A DNA stretch of 64,000 nucleotides from Mixophyes australis (GCA_036250195.1 JAVHZZ010000010.1:81699257-81763256); one strand, 5' to 3'; shown: positions 10,753 through 23,371, counted from the first letter of the stretch. Numbers and translations are program-made. The notes: generated by a model not told the origin, from the letters alone.

Positions 10753-12005
10753 AATCTCATCTTGGTCAGTGTTTTGGTGCAGACAATTTCTCATCCGCTT
10801 CTAAAATGAGTTCCAGGATATATATAGTGGTCCACTATTTCTCATTGGTGCTTAGAAATATTTAACCCTGTTCTAACATCCAGGGTTTTCAGCCTAATTT
10901 CTTAAACAAATGACATATTCTAACAATATTCAAAGAGTAAATATAAATCAATAACATAGCATGCAAAAAAAGATTAAAAAGATAAGAATTTGCTACATAA
11001 TATAATCTGTGAGCACTTTAATCTTGTTCTATATTTTCCGTATTGGGTAAAGAAAGGTTTTTATGTACATGTGAATGAATGGATATAAAAAAAAATCTGA
11101 GATAAAAACTGATAGAAATAAGAGAGGAAATTGTTTTCTTAAAATATTCACTTACTATAGGAAGTTTCAGTTACTTATTATCAAAAGATGAATTCTGATA
11201 TGTATTGGGGTTCTCTGTAACAGATATAGCAACAAAGCAAAAAATGCTTTCACCTCTATAATAAATCGCTATACATTACAGTGGCTACAAATAAATAATA
11301 AAAACAATGGTCATATGAATCATCCCCTCCATTGTGCTCCGACAATGGGAACTGTTTAACTATCATAGATCTTCTTTATAACATGTTATTCAGACTATTC
11401 CTATTAACAAAGCTGTATATATTTTTTGTTTAATTTTAATAGTTGGAAAAAGATATCTTTAGAAATGCTATTAATTATATGTGTGGGAAAAACCAGATGT
11501 TATTGCCTAGAAGATTGTAAAGATCATCTTGATATTAATATATAGATGGCTGGCAAATGAAAATATACATGTTATACCAATTCTTGGTGTAAAAAATATG
11601 TGAAAAAAATATAAATGTAAAAATAGTAAAATAGTTTTCAAAAAATTAAATAAATATTATACACACAAATAGAGTCAGAGAGCATTCGTAGTGTAGTATT
11701 ACTAGACACCAAGAATTGGATATTTTCCAATATAGACTTACAATTATGAAAGAGAATAAGGTTTATCTGCAATTTTCATTAATCCTAAAGTTGATCTCCA
11801 TATAGCACCAAATCCAATGGATAAATATGGCATAAACCATTCACCGCCAGTGTCGGCGATCGGTCTAACCTCACTCTACTCTCCTCCAAATAAATATATA
11901 TATATATATATATAAATATATATATATGCAAACAAATAACAATGACAAATTCCTTCTAATTGATGGTAATAAGAGATACCCACACATGAACCAAATCAAC
12001 TAAGT
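10753..12005. other. AT-rich stretch with a (TA)n run
   Basis: No coding or repeat homology was recognised apart from a short TA/TAAA microsatellite at 11893-11928. Confidence 0.6.
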
Positions 12006-12350
12006 GAGATCAACACTAGACGAGGTAACACTAACCACCTCTCAAGCTACTGCAGCAACCTCCCTTTCCCTGGAAGATTCTCCCCCTCCTGTGTCCGCTG
12101 CAGATAAGGAAAATGAGGAAAGAACTTGACTGCCCTGCTGCCGACTCTGAATCCAAAGCTAACGGTTGAGCTTGTTGAGGAAACCCTTTCACAGCACGAG
12201 GCCCTGGAAGAGATAGCAGATGAGCTACTGGCACTTCGGGATTCAGAAGCAGTGGAGGAGTTGGCGGTGGAAGAGATAGGTCTGCTTCCGTCTCACCATG
12301 GAGACACGGTCAGACCAGATAAAGACCCACCTGTCAAGGATGGTAACTAA
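12006..12350 (+). pseudogene. Probable Tx1-clade LINE ORF1 3' end
   Basis: A 74-residue open stretch (12126-12350) is rich in Glu and Leu, with ETLSQHEALEEIADELLALR and a second acidic block. It ends just upstream of the ORF2 relic. Position and composition suggest the C-terminal part of ORF1 of the same LINE, truncated at the 5' side. I cannot recognise a defined domain, so the assignment rests on context. Confidence 0.45.
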
Positions 12351-12399
12351 TGTACTGTATGTGCTAACTCTCTTTTTTTTAAAAAACTGATAGATAATT

Positions 12400-14297
12400 T
12401 TTCCCTTTTTACCATTAATGTAAGGAGTATTATGGATAGGTTTAGAAGTTAGGCTGTGTTTACTGTTTACATTTCATGATAGTCAGAAATGGGATGTTTA
12501 CATGCTGCAGGAATGTTCTTTGCCTTTCTCTAGTTCCAATAGGTATCTGGGCAGGCAGTGTTCTCATGGGCCCTCCTACTGATCTGGGGGGGGTGAGTGC
12601 AAGTCTGTGGGCGTTGACATACTTATCCGGGAATGCCTCTTCACACTAGATTCCGTTCAGGAGTTTGTCTATGGCAGATTGCTTATCGTAGATGGCTCTT
12701 GGACAGATAAGCCTATTAGGCTAATCTGTGTGTATGCATCCACTGGTAAGAATGAACATTTGGAACTTTTGCAGACCCTACAAGCCCAGGACGCAACCAC
12801 CAGGGAGGTAATGATGGTGGCGGATTTCAACTGTTCTATAGAGAAAGGTGGGCGTAGTTTCAGTAGCCCTGCTAAGCCAGATGTTGCCTTTAGGTTGCTG
12901 CAGGGGATGGTAGCCGAAGCATCCTTGTAGGATGCTGTGGGATCCATGGGGGTTGGCTTTGGTAATTATACTTAGAGCCGCCCGAATAACTCTGTGCTTT
13001 TTTGGATTGACTTTGTGGTTACCTCTAGAGCAGTAGGGCAGAATAGGCATGTCATTGTTCTCTGCTTCTTCTCAGTCCACAGGGCCATTCTCTCAGGGTG
13101 TTCTGGGGTTGCTCCTGGAAACTGAATTGTGCTCTGCTGGAAAGGGAGATTGTGTTAGAAGAGTTGAGGGATGCCTACATCACAAGAGAGAATGAAAAGT
13201 GTTATTTTGATTGCATGTCTGACTGGTGGGAGTATGTTAATGTAAAAATTTGCAGTTTCTTTCAGGCTAAAGGTAGACAACAAGTTTGTGAGAGAAAGAG
13301 AAACTCCAGGAGACTGCAAAGACAACTGCAGTCCCTGCTGAATCTCCAACTTTGTGAAGGATGATCTAGTGGAGACGAAGGGCGGCCTAAAAAGACACTT
13401 CGAGGAGAACCCAGATGTATTGTCTTCAATTCCAAGGTGGAGGGTCTGGAAAAAGGTGAGAAATGTAACTTTTTCTTTTTCAGAAAACTCTACACTGGCC
13501 ACACGCTCCTGGCTGAGCTTTGATGTGAGACCGGTATTCTCATAAAGGGAAAAGGGGACTACAACAGCAAGACTACTGACATTGAAGTGGCTGATTCATT
13601 CCTGTCACTAACACTATTAATCCTGCAGGTAAAGAAGCCATGGACACCCCCTTGGCGCTGGAGGTACTTCGCCCTGCTGCTAGATCTTTTAGGCCGGGTA
13701 GATCCCCGGGCAGTAATGGTCTCTCAGCGGAGCTCTATGTAGCTCTGTGGGACCTCATTAGCCTCAAACTGGTATAGCTGAATGAGGAGATGGTGGTGGA
13801 GAAAAGAATGCCTCCTACTCTGAGAGAAGGAATTATTATGATCCTGTACAAACAAAAGGGGGAGAGGTGTGACCTTAAAAGTGGAGCCCATCTCTCTCCT
13901 GAAAGTGGACTACAAGATCCTCGCCAAGGTAAGAGCCAACATAAACTATTTCATAAATAGTTTATCCATATAAGACTTGCGGCATTCCTGGTCATAGGAT
14001 TGCAGATAACCTTGCGCTGCTGAGGGACACGATCCATTACATCAAAGATCACTAGCACATGTGGCCCTGGTCAGTCTTGATCACAAAAGGGCATGTTTCT
14101 CATGAGTGTATACGTAGGGCTTTGCACAGATTTGGTTTGGGAGAAATGTTTGACATTTATAGCTCAGTATTGGTGAACGGTTTAAAGATTGACCCTTTTC
14201 CTGTTATGTCTAGGGTCAGACAATGCTGTCCTCTTTCACCTCTCCTTTTTGTTTGCTGTATAGAACTATTCCCGATGTACATCAGACAGATTCTAGA
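12400..14297 (+). pseudogene. Tx1-clade LINE ORF2: endonuclease and first half of RT
   Basis: The reading frame shifts often, but the order matches a Tx1-type ORF2. An APE-like endonuclease covers about 12480-12930 (MLQECSLPFSS; GVDILIRECLF; LICVYASTGKNEHLE; VADFNCSIEKGGRS). A linker covers 13100-13540. The RT starts near 13690 with FRPGRSPGSNGLSAELY, the residues before the RT palm in this clade. Several stops are present. Insertion of a V-SINE at 14306 splits the RT. Together with 12006-12350 and 14646-15980 this is one decayed element. Confidence 0.85.
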
Positions 14298-14305
14298 GAT
14301 AAGAG

Positions 14306-14637
14306 CAGCACAGTGGCCTAGTGGTTAGCACTTGTGCTTCACAGCACTGGGGTCATGAGTTTGATTCCCGACCATGGCCTTTTCTGTGTGGAGTTTGCTC
14401 CGGTTTCCTCCCACACTCCAAAAACATACTGGTAGGTTAATTGGCTGCTATCAAAAATTGACCCTAGTCTCTACCTGTCTGTCTGTATGTATGCATATGT
14501 CTATGTGTGTGAGTGTGCGTCTATATTAGGGAATTTAGACTGTAAGCCCCAATGGGGCAGGGACTGATGTGAATGAGTTCTCTGTACAGCGCTGCGGAAT
14601 TAGTGGCGCTATATAAATAAATGATGATGATGGTGAT
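14306..14637 (+). mobile_element. V-SINE inserted in the Tx1 LINE
   Basis: It has head GGCCTAGTGGTTAGCACTTG, B-box-like GAGTTTGATTCCCGACC, central CCACACTCCAAAAACATACT and tail GGCGCTATATAAATAAATGA with GAT repeats. The 8-bp TSD GATAAGAG occurs at 14298-14305 and 14638-14645. A segment of the usual central block (GTATGTTCTCCCCGTGTTTGCG) is missing after GTGTGGAGTTTG, so the copy has an internal deletion. Confidence 0.93.
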
Positions 14638-14645
14638 GATAAGAG

Positions 14646-15980
14646 GCATCACTGCACCGGGCCCAGACCTACTAGAGGCAAAGTGCTTTCTCTACATGGA
14701 TGACGTCACTGTGTTCTGCACTGACCAGTGTTCGGTGACAACACTCATCCAAACCTGAGAGAACATCGGCCGAGCTTCAGGGGCAAAGGTCAACTGCAGG
14801 AAGTCAGAGGTGATGCTCTTCGACAGTGGCATCTGTCATCCCCCACTGCATTCCCCTTCACAATTAAGCCAAACTTCATCAATATTCTAGCAGTTTGTTT
14901 GGTGGAGTGGAGGCAGTCCTGAAGTGTTAGGAAGAAAGACTGGCAGCAGTTCATCAGAAAACTGGTTTGTGGACCTCAGAAACCTCACTATCAAAAGGAA
15001 AGCACTGGTGCTGCGCAAAGCGATTCTTCCTGTTCTACAGTACATGGCCCAAGCCTGGCCACCTGTTACTGCAGTCTGCAAGACCATCACAAAGACAGTC
15101 TTCCACTTCATCTGGGGTTTCAAAATGGACAGAGTGAAGCCCCACAAAGGCAGGAAAGGAATACCTGATATCCCCACCATGCTGCAAATCTTCTTTGTGT
15201 GTAACTGTATCCGTAGGACTCTTATTGAAAAGAACACTTGCTCAGCTGGAAAGTCCATGTCTCACTTTTCCTGCTGCCTCTCTGGAGGGTGCTTGGCTGG
15301 GACAAGTGAGACAGCTCGTTTCCTTAAAACTACTCCTTGGTTTTACCTGGATTTTGGACAATTTTTGAGGAAACACCATCTGGAAGAACTTAAACCAGAC
15401 TTGTGGAAGCCAAAAACTATCCACAAGTTCATCAGAACTAAGGACGTTATGGAGTGGAGTGTTTCAGGGCTACCTTTTGCAACAGCTAAACATGTGTGGG
15501 AGAATGTGGCCTCTAAGAGGCTGACTAATATATACAAAGAAATTGCATGGATGGCTATCCAGGGAGATTTGCCTTTCAGGATATTCATGTACTCCTGGAA
15601 CCTATGCAGATATGTTACTGCCGCTTCTCCTTTACCAGAAGGGGAAACAGCTCAGCATTTTTTGGGGACTGTCCCACTGCACGGGCACTGTTGGATGGCT
15701 TGGAACACAAACTTAAGGACTGTGTGCCCAGGACTTGCCATTCATGAGTCTTGGGGAAATCTAGGAGGCCTAGCACCTTATGAACTGTTTTCAGGATGCT
15801 ATATAGCTTGGCAGGAATAGCCTAATTTTGAAAAGGGAGAAGATGATCATCCAGGACTGACAAAGGCTGATCCACATCCTGCTAAGAGACTATAACACTA
15901 TTGACAGTCCTAGGGAAGAGGAAGATGATTGATATTGTCTCTTTCTTCTCCTTCTCCCCATATGTCTGTCTTTCAATAAA
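14646..15980 (+). pseudogene. Tx1-clade LINE ORF2: RT catalytic part and C-terminal domain
   Basis: FLYMDDVTVFC at 14687-14719 is the RT catalytic motif, with Met in place of the usual Ala of YADD. KVNCRKSEVMLF follows. From 14924 a 298-codon open frame continues with LPVLQYMAQAWPP, VFHFIWGFKMDRVKPH, PDLWKPKTIHKF and VWENVASKRLTNIYKE, the long C-terminal region of Tx1-type elements. The end is shifted in frame near 15640, where another frame gives DCPTARALLDGLEHKLKD. A polyadenylation signal AATAAA lies at 15975-15980. Confidence 0.87.
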
Positions 15981-16009
15981 ACTGTAGGCCTGTGTGAACC
16001 CCCCCTCAC

Positions 16010-18050
16010 ATTGCTTATTTGAAACTGTTAGGTAACTAAAATAATGCATGGTTAGTGCAGTACAAGAAGTATAGTGTAGGATGTCATATCCTGTACCTTC
16101 TGTCTTGTATTGTACTATAAAGTATGTCTGATTGTGTTTTACAGTGTATTGTGCTTACATCTGCACTGCGAACTAGTACACTTGAATGCAATATATTGTA
16201 TTGAATGTAATGTATTGTATGGCATGAGCCGCATTTACATTAGCATGCCTTTTCCTGTACACGGCTAAGGTCAGAATGCCCCTTCCTTACCCTGTCCTGC
16301 CTATCCAGACGCAGGCATTTGTTAGTACCAGAATCCAGCAATTTTTGTGTGACCACTTTCTGAGCATGCAATTTCACGCAAGATACACTACGCAAACTGG
16401 CGCACCACCTGTTTTGCATCAGCCCCAAAGTATAGTGTTGAGAATTGAATTCCTTTCTGAGTGAATTGTTTCACTAATAAATAGACAGCATGGAGTTTCC
16501 TCCACCTTTGAAATTGAATAGTTTGTTATCTTGTGAATTACTGGTTGGTTGAGGATCTTGCTGTGGAGACTGGTTTGGTTGGGTCACAGGTTCAGATGCA
16601 GGCTGAATGTTGGAATAAATTGGACCCTTGCTGAATTTTATAGTACATTACTGGAGACCATGATGTAAATGAGGTGTTGAAGCACAGAAGAACAGTATTT
16701 GGGTCTGGAACACAGCATAAAAATTTAGCAGTCACCCCCCCCCCCCCCCCTCCCCACAAATTGGATGACAAACTGGAACCAGAGGTCTCATATTTTTCAT
16801 GGTCTAACAATGCAATATATTGGTATTGAGTGCTAATTGTAGACTCATGAGTCTATATTTCTGTAATAAAATATGCAATAGATTGTGTTATAATCATTTA
16901 ATATTTTAATAATAATTTTTTAAAAGCTATTGTCTTTAGCCACTAAATTACTACCACATTATTAAAACATTTTGCATTAAGTGATGTGAATTTCTAATTT
17001 ATCTTGCTACGGTTGCCCTTTAATTGTATGGCATTGAAATGCATTAGCAGAATGTCATTTATCCAAGACTGTTTTGGACTGAACCTTTCTTTGTTTTACA
17101 TAGTGTTTGAAGAAACAATGGAAATGTCCATGGAATATAATCCAAATCTTTTCTTTTCTTCCATAAAGCACATAAAGGTGAGATTTCCTGTAAAAGAATA
17201 CTCCAAGTTGACATAAGTTTATATTAACAGTCTCTTAGAATAAAAAAAATGTACTTACCAGACAAGAATTAAGGAATACATTCCCTCCATTAGAAGATTA
17301 ATAGCTAGGGATAGGCATATCAGTGACCAACAGAAACGGCGTCAGTCAAGTATACCACGTCCTTTTTCCTCCTTAAGTGTTTTCCCTTACTTTGTCATTA
17401 ATACTATTTTCTTTTTTTATCTTCTTTATTTTTACAAAATGACCTAATTTCCTCCGCGCCCTTGCAATTATGTTAAAAATAGGCGTTGCCCGGAAAGACC
17501 ATGGATGGTGCAGTGTAGATTTTAGCAGGGGTTACAAGTTCTAGGAATTGCTGAGGATGATAATGACAGGGGCAGCCATAACTTGCAATGAACAAAGGAC
17601 TGTAGTCATAATGTTTGACAGGTTTGCATTAGTTTAATTGGTTGTTTTTTCTTTCTTTCTAAGTACAGAGTGTCTGATAATAGATGACTCAAGGGCTTGC
17701 TGTTTCCAGATTAATTGTTCCTTTTAACCCCGTTACATTTTGTAGCCTTGAAAGTAGTTGGTAGAAAAAAAAATCTGGCATCGCACAATTTCCTCTTGAA
17801 GAAAACAATTATCCATTGTTTAAAAGACATTTTAAGTGACAACTAGAAAATAACATTACATGTTAAGTGAAACCAGCAAATTGAGGAAGTTGGCAATTCC
17901 AATGTATTTTTTAATTATAGACAACAGTCTTACACCTCCTGTAGACTTTATGAACTTTATGACTTTAATTTATGAACATTCAATTCACGCTTTGCTTTTA
18001 TAATCATCAACCCAATCTGAAAGGCAGGCAAAAAATATTGTAATATACTC
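16010..18050. other. AT-rich, no gene recognised
   Basis: The only distinct item is a poly-C run at 16735-16750. The 16270-16440 part has a TTCTGAGCATGCAATTTCAC-like block resembling the family at 35.7, 39.1 and 41.4 kb. Short open frames here show no homology I recognise. Confidence 0.5.
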
Positions 18051-18055
18051 TTACG

Positions 18056-18374
18056 GGGCCTGATTCATTAAGGAAAGTTCAGCAAAAAATTGCTCAAGTG
18101 TTCTGAACAAAACCATGTTGCAATGCAATGGGTGCCAATTAGTTTATTATTTTGCACATAAGGAAAATACTGGCTGTTGTTTTCATGTAGCTCACAAATA
18201 CTTGATAGCTTATTTGTAAGCTATCAAGTATTACATTTTAAATTAAATTTGATCTAGGACCCTACCCGAAATATAAATCTGCCATCACATTTTAAATTTA
18301 CCACCCCCTCCAATGCGACATGGCTTTGCCTTACTTGCTTAATTTTGCCTAACTTTCCTTAATGAATCAGGCCC
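18056..18374. mobile_element. Palindromic MITE family 2, copy 1
   Basis: Ends GGGCCTGATTCATTAAGGAA and TTCCTTAATGAATCAGGCCC are a perfect 20-bp inverted repeat. The interior includes a hairpin, TACTTGATAGCTTATTTGTA ... AGCTATCAAGTA, near 18199-18232. ACG flanks both sides, a candidate 3-bp TSD. Relatives are at 57580-58130 and 54636-54896. Confidence 0.85.
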
Positions 18375-18605
18375 ACGTTCATTAGAATAACTTGCTGCCA
18401 TTCTATGTACAGTAGATAGTTTTAGGAGATCATGACTTGAGAGTGTTATCATATAGCGCTATAATCCCATGGATTCCTTTAGGAATGATTGAATCCTACT
18501 GTGCTTGTCACACTTTTGTGCTGGATGACACTTGTTGACAGAGGCCACAATTTCTGGAAGACTTAATAGTTTTCACTGTTGTAAAGAAGTTAAGCAGAGC
18601 ATGGG

Positions 18606-18722
18606 AACAATTATAATTTTATAGTGCACCAACGTAGTATGCTGCACTATACAATATGGGGATTATGCTACAGACAGGTGTTAAATGCAGCCATGCCAAA
18701 AGAGGCTTACAATCTAAAATAT
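18606..18722 (-). mobile_element. LINE/SINE 3' tail relic, minus strand
   Basis: TTTTATAGTGCACCAACGTA ... GCTGCACTATACAA ... AGAGGCTTACAATCTAAA is a decayed form of the common amphibian tail that reads TTAGATTGTAAGCTC ... GCGCTATATAAA on the other strand. Confidence 0.5.
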
Positions 18723-19611
18723 GCGGGGAAGTCTTGAAATATAATGTATTGCATTTTTCTCCAAAAATCATAGTCTCATATGATCACATTTTAGATACCT
18801 GCATGATTTTTAATGTCTAAAATGTTTGAACAAAATGTGGTGGGCTTTGTATAATGCTTTCAAAATGAAACATGTTTAGGTAACATTCTCTGGCACTGTA
18901 AGGATGGTGCATAATATGTGCTGTGTGTATTTACTTCTCTCAAGTGCTTCCACTCGAATCTTCTTCACAGCTTGTGGAGATGTGGATAGTGGGCTTGTCC
19001 ACCAGGGGACAACTCGGCAGACCCATTGTACCTAACACAAGCGGCTTGGGCACATGCAATGCAACAGTGTAAGGACTTAAAATGTAAATCAACTGAACAA
19101 TTAAGGTAGTCAAAGCAATAAGCAATATAACAGGATGGATTCACTTGCATAAATGCCACATCCCGCTGACACATATGCCCAGACTCCCTCCAGCTACAGT
19201 TGCTGGGTATTATTGGTGCAGTTTAATGTTGTTAACCCAGGTTATGTGTATACTGCAGTACTCAAAGATAGCAATAAATGGTGGGTACTGTGTCACCTCT
19301 GTAAAACTACTAGCAAACTCCCCAAAGTGTTTAAGTCCTTAATGTCCCTTCGGATTCGAATTGTATTGGTAGATCTCAAATGTCTAACAGGTGTTAGTGT
19401 GGCTCAGTCTCTTTAGATATAACACCTGACAGTGTATTACACAAAGCACACTTATCAGACAGTGGTGCAATCTATTTGGAGATGGAGTACAAGGACAATT
19501 AATCTTGGCAGGCCTCCTTTTACTTGATGTAAGGCTCCCTGTAGCAAATCACTCCCAGGTTATCCCAACATTGCCAGACTGCAGTTAAAATATTCTCCAC
19601 TTTCAGAGAGG
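18723..19611. other. No feature assigned
   Basis: Short open frames on both strands at 18940-19420 show no recognisable domain. No repeat family was identified. Confidence 0.5.
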
Positions 19612-20357
19612 CAGGGTACCAGTGTCAGTCTGGGGCATGAAGAGTCCACAGAGGGAATACTATGGTAGCGGCCCACCAGAGGGGGTGTGGCCAGCCACTA
19701 GAGAGGCGTAACTAAACCACTAGAGAGAGTGTGGTAAGTATAGTGTAGTATATAAAGAATGCAGTGTATATATAAAGAGTACACAGTCTGGACCTGCCCC
19801 TTAGATTGGGCAGAACAGTCACCAAAAATCTGGATTGTCCCACTAGAATCAGAACATATGACAGAATATTCTGCTCTCTCCTACGTGTTCTTGTCACTTT
19901 CACCATCTGTGGCTGCTGGTTTCTTTAGTTGCAGCTTGTCTGGATCCTGGAATGTTGGGGGCCCTATTTGGTAAAAAAAAATGGGTACATTTAGAAAATT
20001 CTAACCAGCCCCAGCGTTAAATCAACAGGACCCACGATTAATACTTAGGCTTTCCTCCAGCCCCAACATTAAAATAATAGTATTCCCATTTAATAAATAA
20101 AACTATTTTCCTCCCTCCACGCAGCCCCAGCAATAAAATAATAGTATTTACATTCAATAAATATGCCTATTTCCCACAACCATCACCGCCATTAAGTAAT
20201 TCATATTCAAATTTAATAAATAGAACTCATTCTCCCCTAACTCACCCCCACATTCAATTAATAGCCCCCAAACAATTCCCATTTTAAGTTAATAGTCCCC
20301 ACTATTAAATTAAATTACCCCACCATCACCCCCCAAGCAAACGAGCACCATCTACCT

Positions 20358-20995
20358 CTCTCACACACACACATTACATTGCCACAAGCCCCTTGCCCTA
20401 ACACAGACACACCACACATTACATTGCCACAAGCTCCCTGTGTCATCACACACACTTTACATTGCCACAAGCTTCCTGTGCCCAGTGGCGGATCCTGATT
20501 GTGTTTAAAACAAAATCAGAGCAGCCGGGCAGCACATTGTCACTGCCGAGCGGACCTGCACATAATGTGCAGCCGCCGGCAGCCTTGAAGTAAAAAAGGG
20601 GGCGGGGCCTAAATCGCCCCCCCTAAATCGCCCGGGGTAGGATACTTTTCTAGATCCGCCCCTGCCTGTGCCATGACACACACACACACACACACACTAC
20701 ATTGTCACAAGCCCCCTGTGCCATCACACACACACCACATTGCCACAAGCCCCCTGTGCCATCACACAAACACCACACATTGCCATAAGCCTCCTGTGCC
20801 ATCACACACACACACACCACACATCACATTGCTACAAGCCACCTGTGCCATCACACACACACACACCACACATTACATTGCCACAAGCCCCCTGTGCCAT
20901 CACACACGCACATTACATTGCCACAAGCCCCCTGTGCCATCACACACGCACATTACATTGCCACAAGCCCCCATGCCATCACACACACATTACCG
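20358..20995 (+). repeat. Minisatellite, ACATTACATTGCCACAAGCC unit
   Basis: Roughly ten variable units (about 30-50 bp) combine ACATTACATTGCCACAAGCC, CCCTGTGCCATCACACA and CA runs of differing length. The array is interrupted by a 182-bp hAT at 20483-20664. Confidence 0.9.
20483..20664. mobile_element. 182-bp hAT MITE with perfect TSD
   Basis: TIRs CAGTGGCGGATC and GATCCGCCCCTG (one mismatch) are flanked by CCTGTGCC at 20475-20482 and 20665-20672. It is inserted in the minisatellite of the larger hAT, so it is younger than that array. The interior contains AAATCGCCCCCCCTAAATCG and GGATACTTTTCTAGATCC near the right end. Confidence 0.92.
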
Positions 20996-21139
20996 TGCCC
21001 CTTCATCATCACCACATTGTGCCCCCTTATGATTACTATGCTGTGCCACTTATGATCACACTGTGCCCTCCTTGCTGCCCCCCTTCACCTGGCCCTTCTA
21101 TATCAGACTGTGCTGCGCTGCTTTTGCTCCCCCTTCTCT

Positions 21140-21830
21140 TGGCCCCCCTTCATCACACTATGCCATGCCGCTTTTGCTCCATCTTCCTCCTGGCCCCCCT
21201 TCATCGTTCTGTGCCATGCTGCTTTCCTTCCCCCCTTTATCACTCTGTGCCATGCTGCTTTCCTCCCCCCCTTCTCTCCTCATCACTCTGTGCCATGCTA
21301 CTTCACCCTTCATCACTCTGTGCCATACTGCTCCCCCCATTCATTACTCTGTGCCATGCTGCTTTCCTCCCACCCTCCTCTCCTCATCACTCTGTGACAT
21401 GCTGCTCCCCCCATTCATTACTCTGTGCCATGCTGCTTTCCTACCCCCTTCATCACTCTGTGCCATGCTGCTTTCCTCCCCCCCTCCTCTCCTCATCACT
21501 CTGTGCCATGCTGCTTTTCCTCCCCCCCTCCTCTCTTCATCACTCTGTGCCATGCTGCTTCCCCCTTCATTACTCTGTGCTATGCTGCTTTCCTCCCACC
21601 CTCCTCTCCTCATCACTCTGTGCCATACTGCTTCCCCCTTCATTACTCTGTGCCATGCTGCTTTCCTACCCCCTTCATCACTCTGTGCCATGCTGCTTTC
21701 CTCCCCCCCTCCTCTCTTCATCACTCTGTGTCATGCTGCTTTTCCTCCCCCCCTCCTCTCTTCATCACTCTGTGCCATGCTGCTTCCCCCTTCATTACTC
21801 TGTGCCATGCTGATTTCCTTCCCCTCTTCA
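21140..21830 (+). repeat. Minisatellite, CATCACTCTGTGCCATGCTG unit
   Basis: More than a dozen units share CATCACTCTGTGCCATGCTG or CATTACTCTGTGCCATGCTG, separated by C/T-rich spacers of variable length (CTTTCCTCCCCCC, CTCCTCTCCT). Units of two or three blocks repeat together, for example about 21400-21560 and 21640-21800, indicating segmental duplication within the array. Confidence 0.92.
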
Positions 21831-22096
21831 TCCCTCTGCTTTCCCCTTTTGCCTCTGTTCCTTTACTTACCTTTCTATTGACTTCTTTCATCTCTTTTCT
21901 TCTCATCTGACTTGCTTGCAGACTCCTCTCTGCGCCGCTCATCTCTAAATGTGATGACGTCACACTCGACATTCAGCGCGAACAGAACAGGAAGGAGGAA
22001 GGAGAGCCAACGGAAGAGGGCCGAGCAGTCAGATGTTGGGCTCCACCAGGGAGTACCACGGCTCCCCAGGCGTGCCAGTCTAACCCTGCAGGGTAC

Positions 22097-22714
22097 CCTC
22101 TCTCCTAGGGCTCTTAATACTCTTGACACTGCTGACTGCTTCTCTAGGTGATACTATGGCTCTCCTGACTATCTTGAAGATTCTCTGCTCACTAAATAAG
22201 GGGCTGATGTGCAGTTCCCAAGTGGCCCCAATAGCTCTCCCACTGGATGATGCCTAGATCCTTCTCTCTGCAACTTGGAGTCCTTCTTCCAGTATCCTTT
22301 TCTCTCTCCAGGTGCTGATATACAGGAAGGGCCACAGCTCTCCAATCTCAGTTGTTCACACCAAGTCCTCTCTCCCAGCCGCACTTTCCTCTTTTTCTCC
22401 CCCCAAGTGCAGAAACCGTTCGTTGCACTGTTAGCCTTAATTGCTAGCTTGTGTATATGTTCTAATGTTCTAAAAACATTTCTAAATGAGTGCATCCCCA
22501 AAATATTAGACACTTCCTGAATGCCTAAAGTATATAATGTATATAAATAGCTTCTCAGACTTAATAAAACCTGAGCTGCCATTTATAAATGGCATGGGAA
22601 GAGTTGCTGGTTTAGGGGTTCCTCTCACTAGGATTGCCAGTGACAGTCTCCAGTTCCAACGCTGTGTCAAGAATCTGTTTCATTCAGATCCTGCATCCAT
22701 TTTGCTATGTTCAT
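22097..22714. other. No feature assigned
   Basis: Open frames in this stretch show no recognisable domain. No repeat family was identified. Confidence 0.5.
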
Positions 22715-23360
22715 CATTGCCATTTGTTTGTAAGGCGCCAGAAAACTCGACAGTGCTGCTCAGTCATAATAATAAATCATACAAACTAAAAACATACATT
22801 AAAACTGAACAACTGCATACAAGCGCATGCAAGGTTGATGAAGGTAGTGCATATCTGAGACAGAGGGCAGATGGGACCTGCTTGCGAGACAAACTGGGAC
22901 TCAGGGTGGAGAAGGGACTGTAGTCGGTAGAACACAAAGAGGGAGGTAGTATCCAGAGGAGCTAGAAGAGACTAAAGTGAAGAAGTGGTTTCTTGAGAGA
23001 GAACTTGAAAGACTGAAAGTTGGGGGATAGTTTGGTCAATCAGGATCGGGAGAGTTCCAAGAGGATAGCAGCATGGTAGAAATCTAGGAGGCAAGAGTGA
23101 AAAGAGTCAAAGTGCAGGTCAGAGACACATCCAACAGACGACAGGGAGAATATTTTATGAGGGGGTCAAATATATTTGAACTAGAGAAGTTTGAAATTAA
23201 TTCTGGTCATAATGGAAGCCAATGTAGGGATTTGCAGAGTGTTAAAGTGGACATGAAGTACAGAGAGAGGAAGATATAGAGAAGTAATCTATTGGCAGCT
23301 GGCAAGTCAACCAGTATTAGAGCAGTAACAAAACATGATCTATTGCTGCAGAGATCAAGG
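22715..23360 (-). mobile_element. Old LINE/SINE-like repeat, unclassified
   Basis: It begins TTTGTAAGGCGCCAGAAAAC with AATAATAAAT nearby and continues with GGGAGAGTTCCAAGAGGATAG and AATGGAAGCCAATGTAGGGA. A related start, TTTATAAGGCGTCGCAAGG, is at 38292. I recognise the pattern as an amphibian interspersed repeat but not its exact family. A poly-G run lies at 23360-23371. Confidence 0.4.
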
Positions 23361-23371
23361 GGGGGGGGGGT

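Larger units (their letters stand above)
19620..22088. mobile_element. C-rich non-autonomous hAT element (2.47 kb)
   Basis: The left end CAGTGTCAGTCTGGGGC and the reverse complement of the right end, CAGGGTTAGACTGGCAC, agree at 13 of 17 positions. The 8-bp TSD CAGGGTAC is perfect (19612-19619 and 22089-22096). Inside are blocks of AGCCCCAGCATTAAA type (about 20010-20300), a CA/ACATTACATTGCCACAAG array, and a long array around CATCACTCTGTGCCATGCTG. No transposase domain is seen, so it depends on a partner. The very long open frames across the arrays come from tandem repeats lacking stops and should not be taken as proteins. Confidence 0.85.

Noticed and set aside
14306..14400. tRNA gene from A/B-box-like sequence
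   Set aside because: The tRNA-like head is part of a V-SINE; no cloverleaf with intact acceptor stem is apparent, and the same head recurs in all copies.
20673..21910. Overlapping frames of up to 357 codons rich in His, Thr, Cys, Pro and Leu
   Set aside because: They run through minisatellites without stops, exist in several phases and both strands at once, and sit inside a hAT element; no domain is present.
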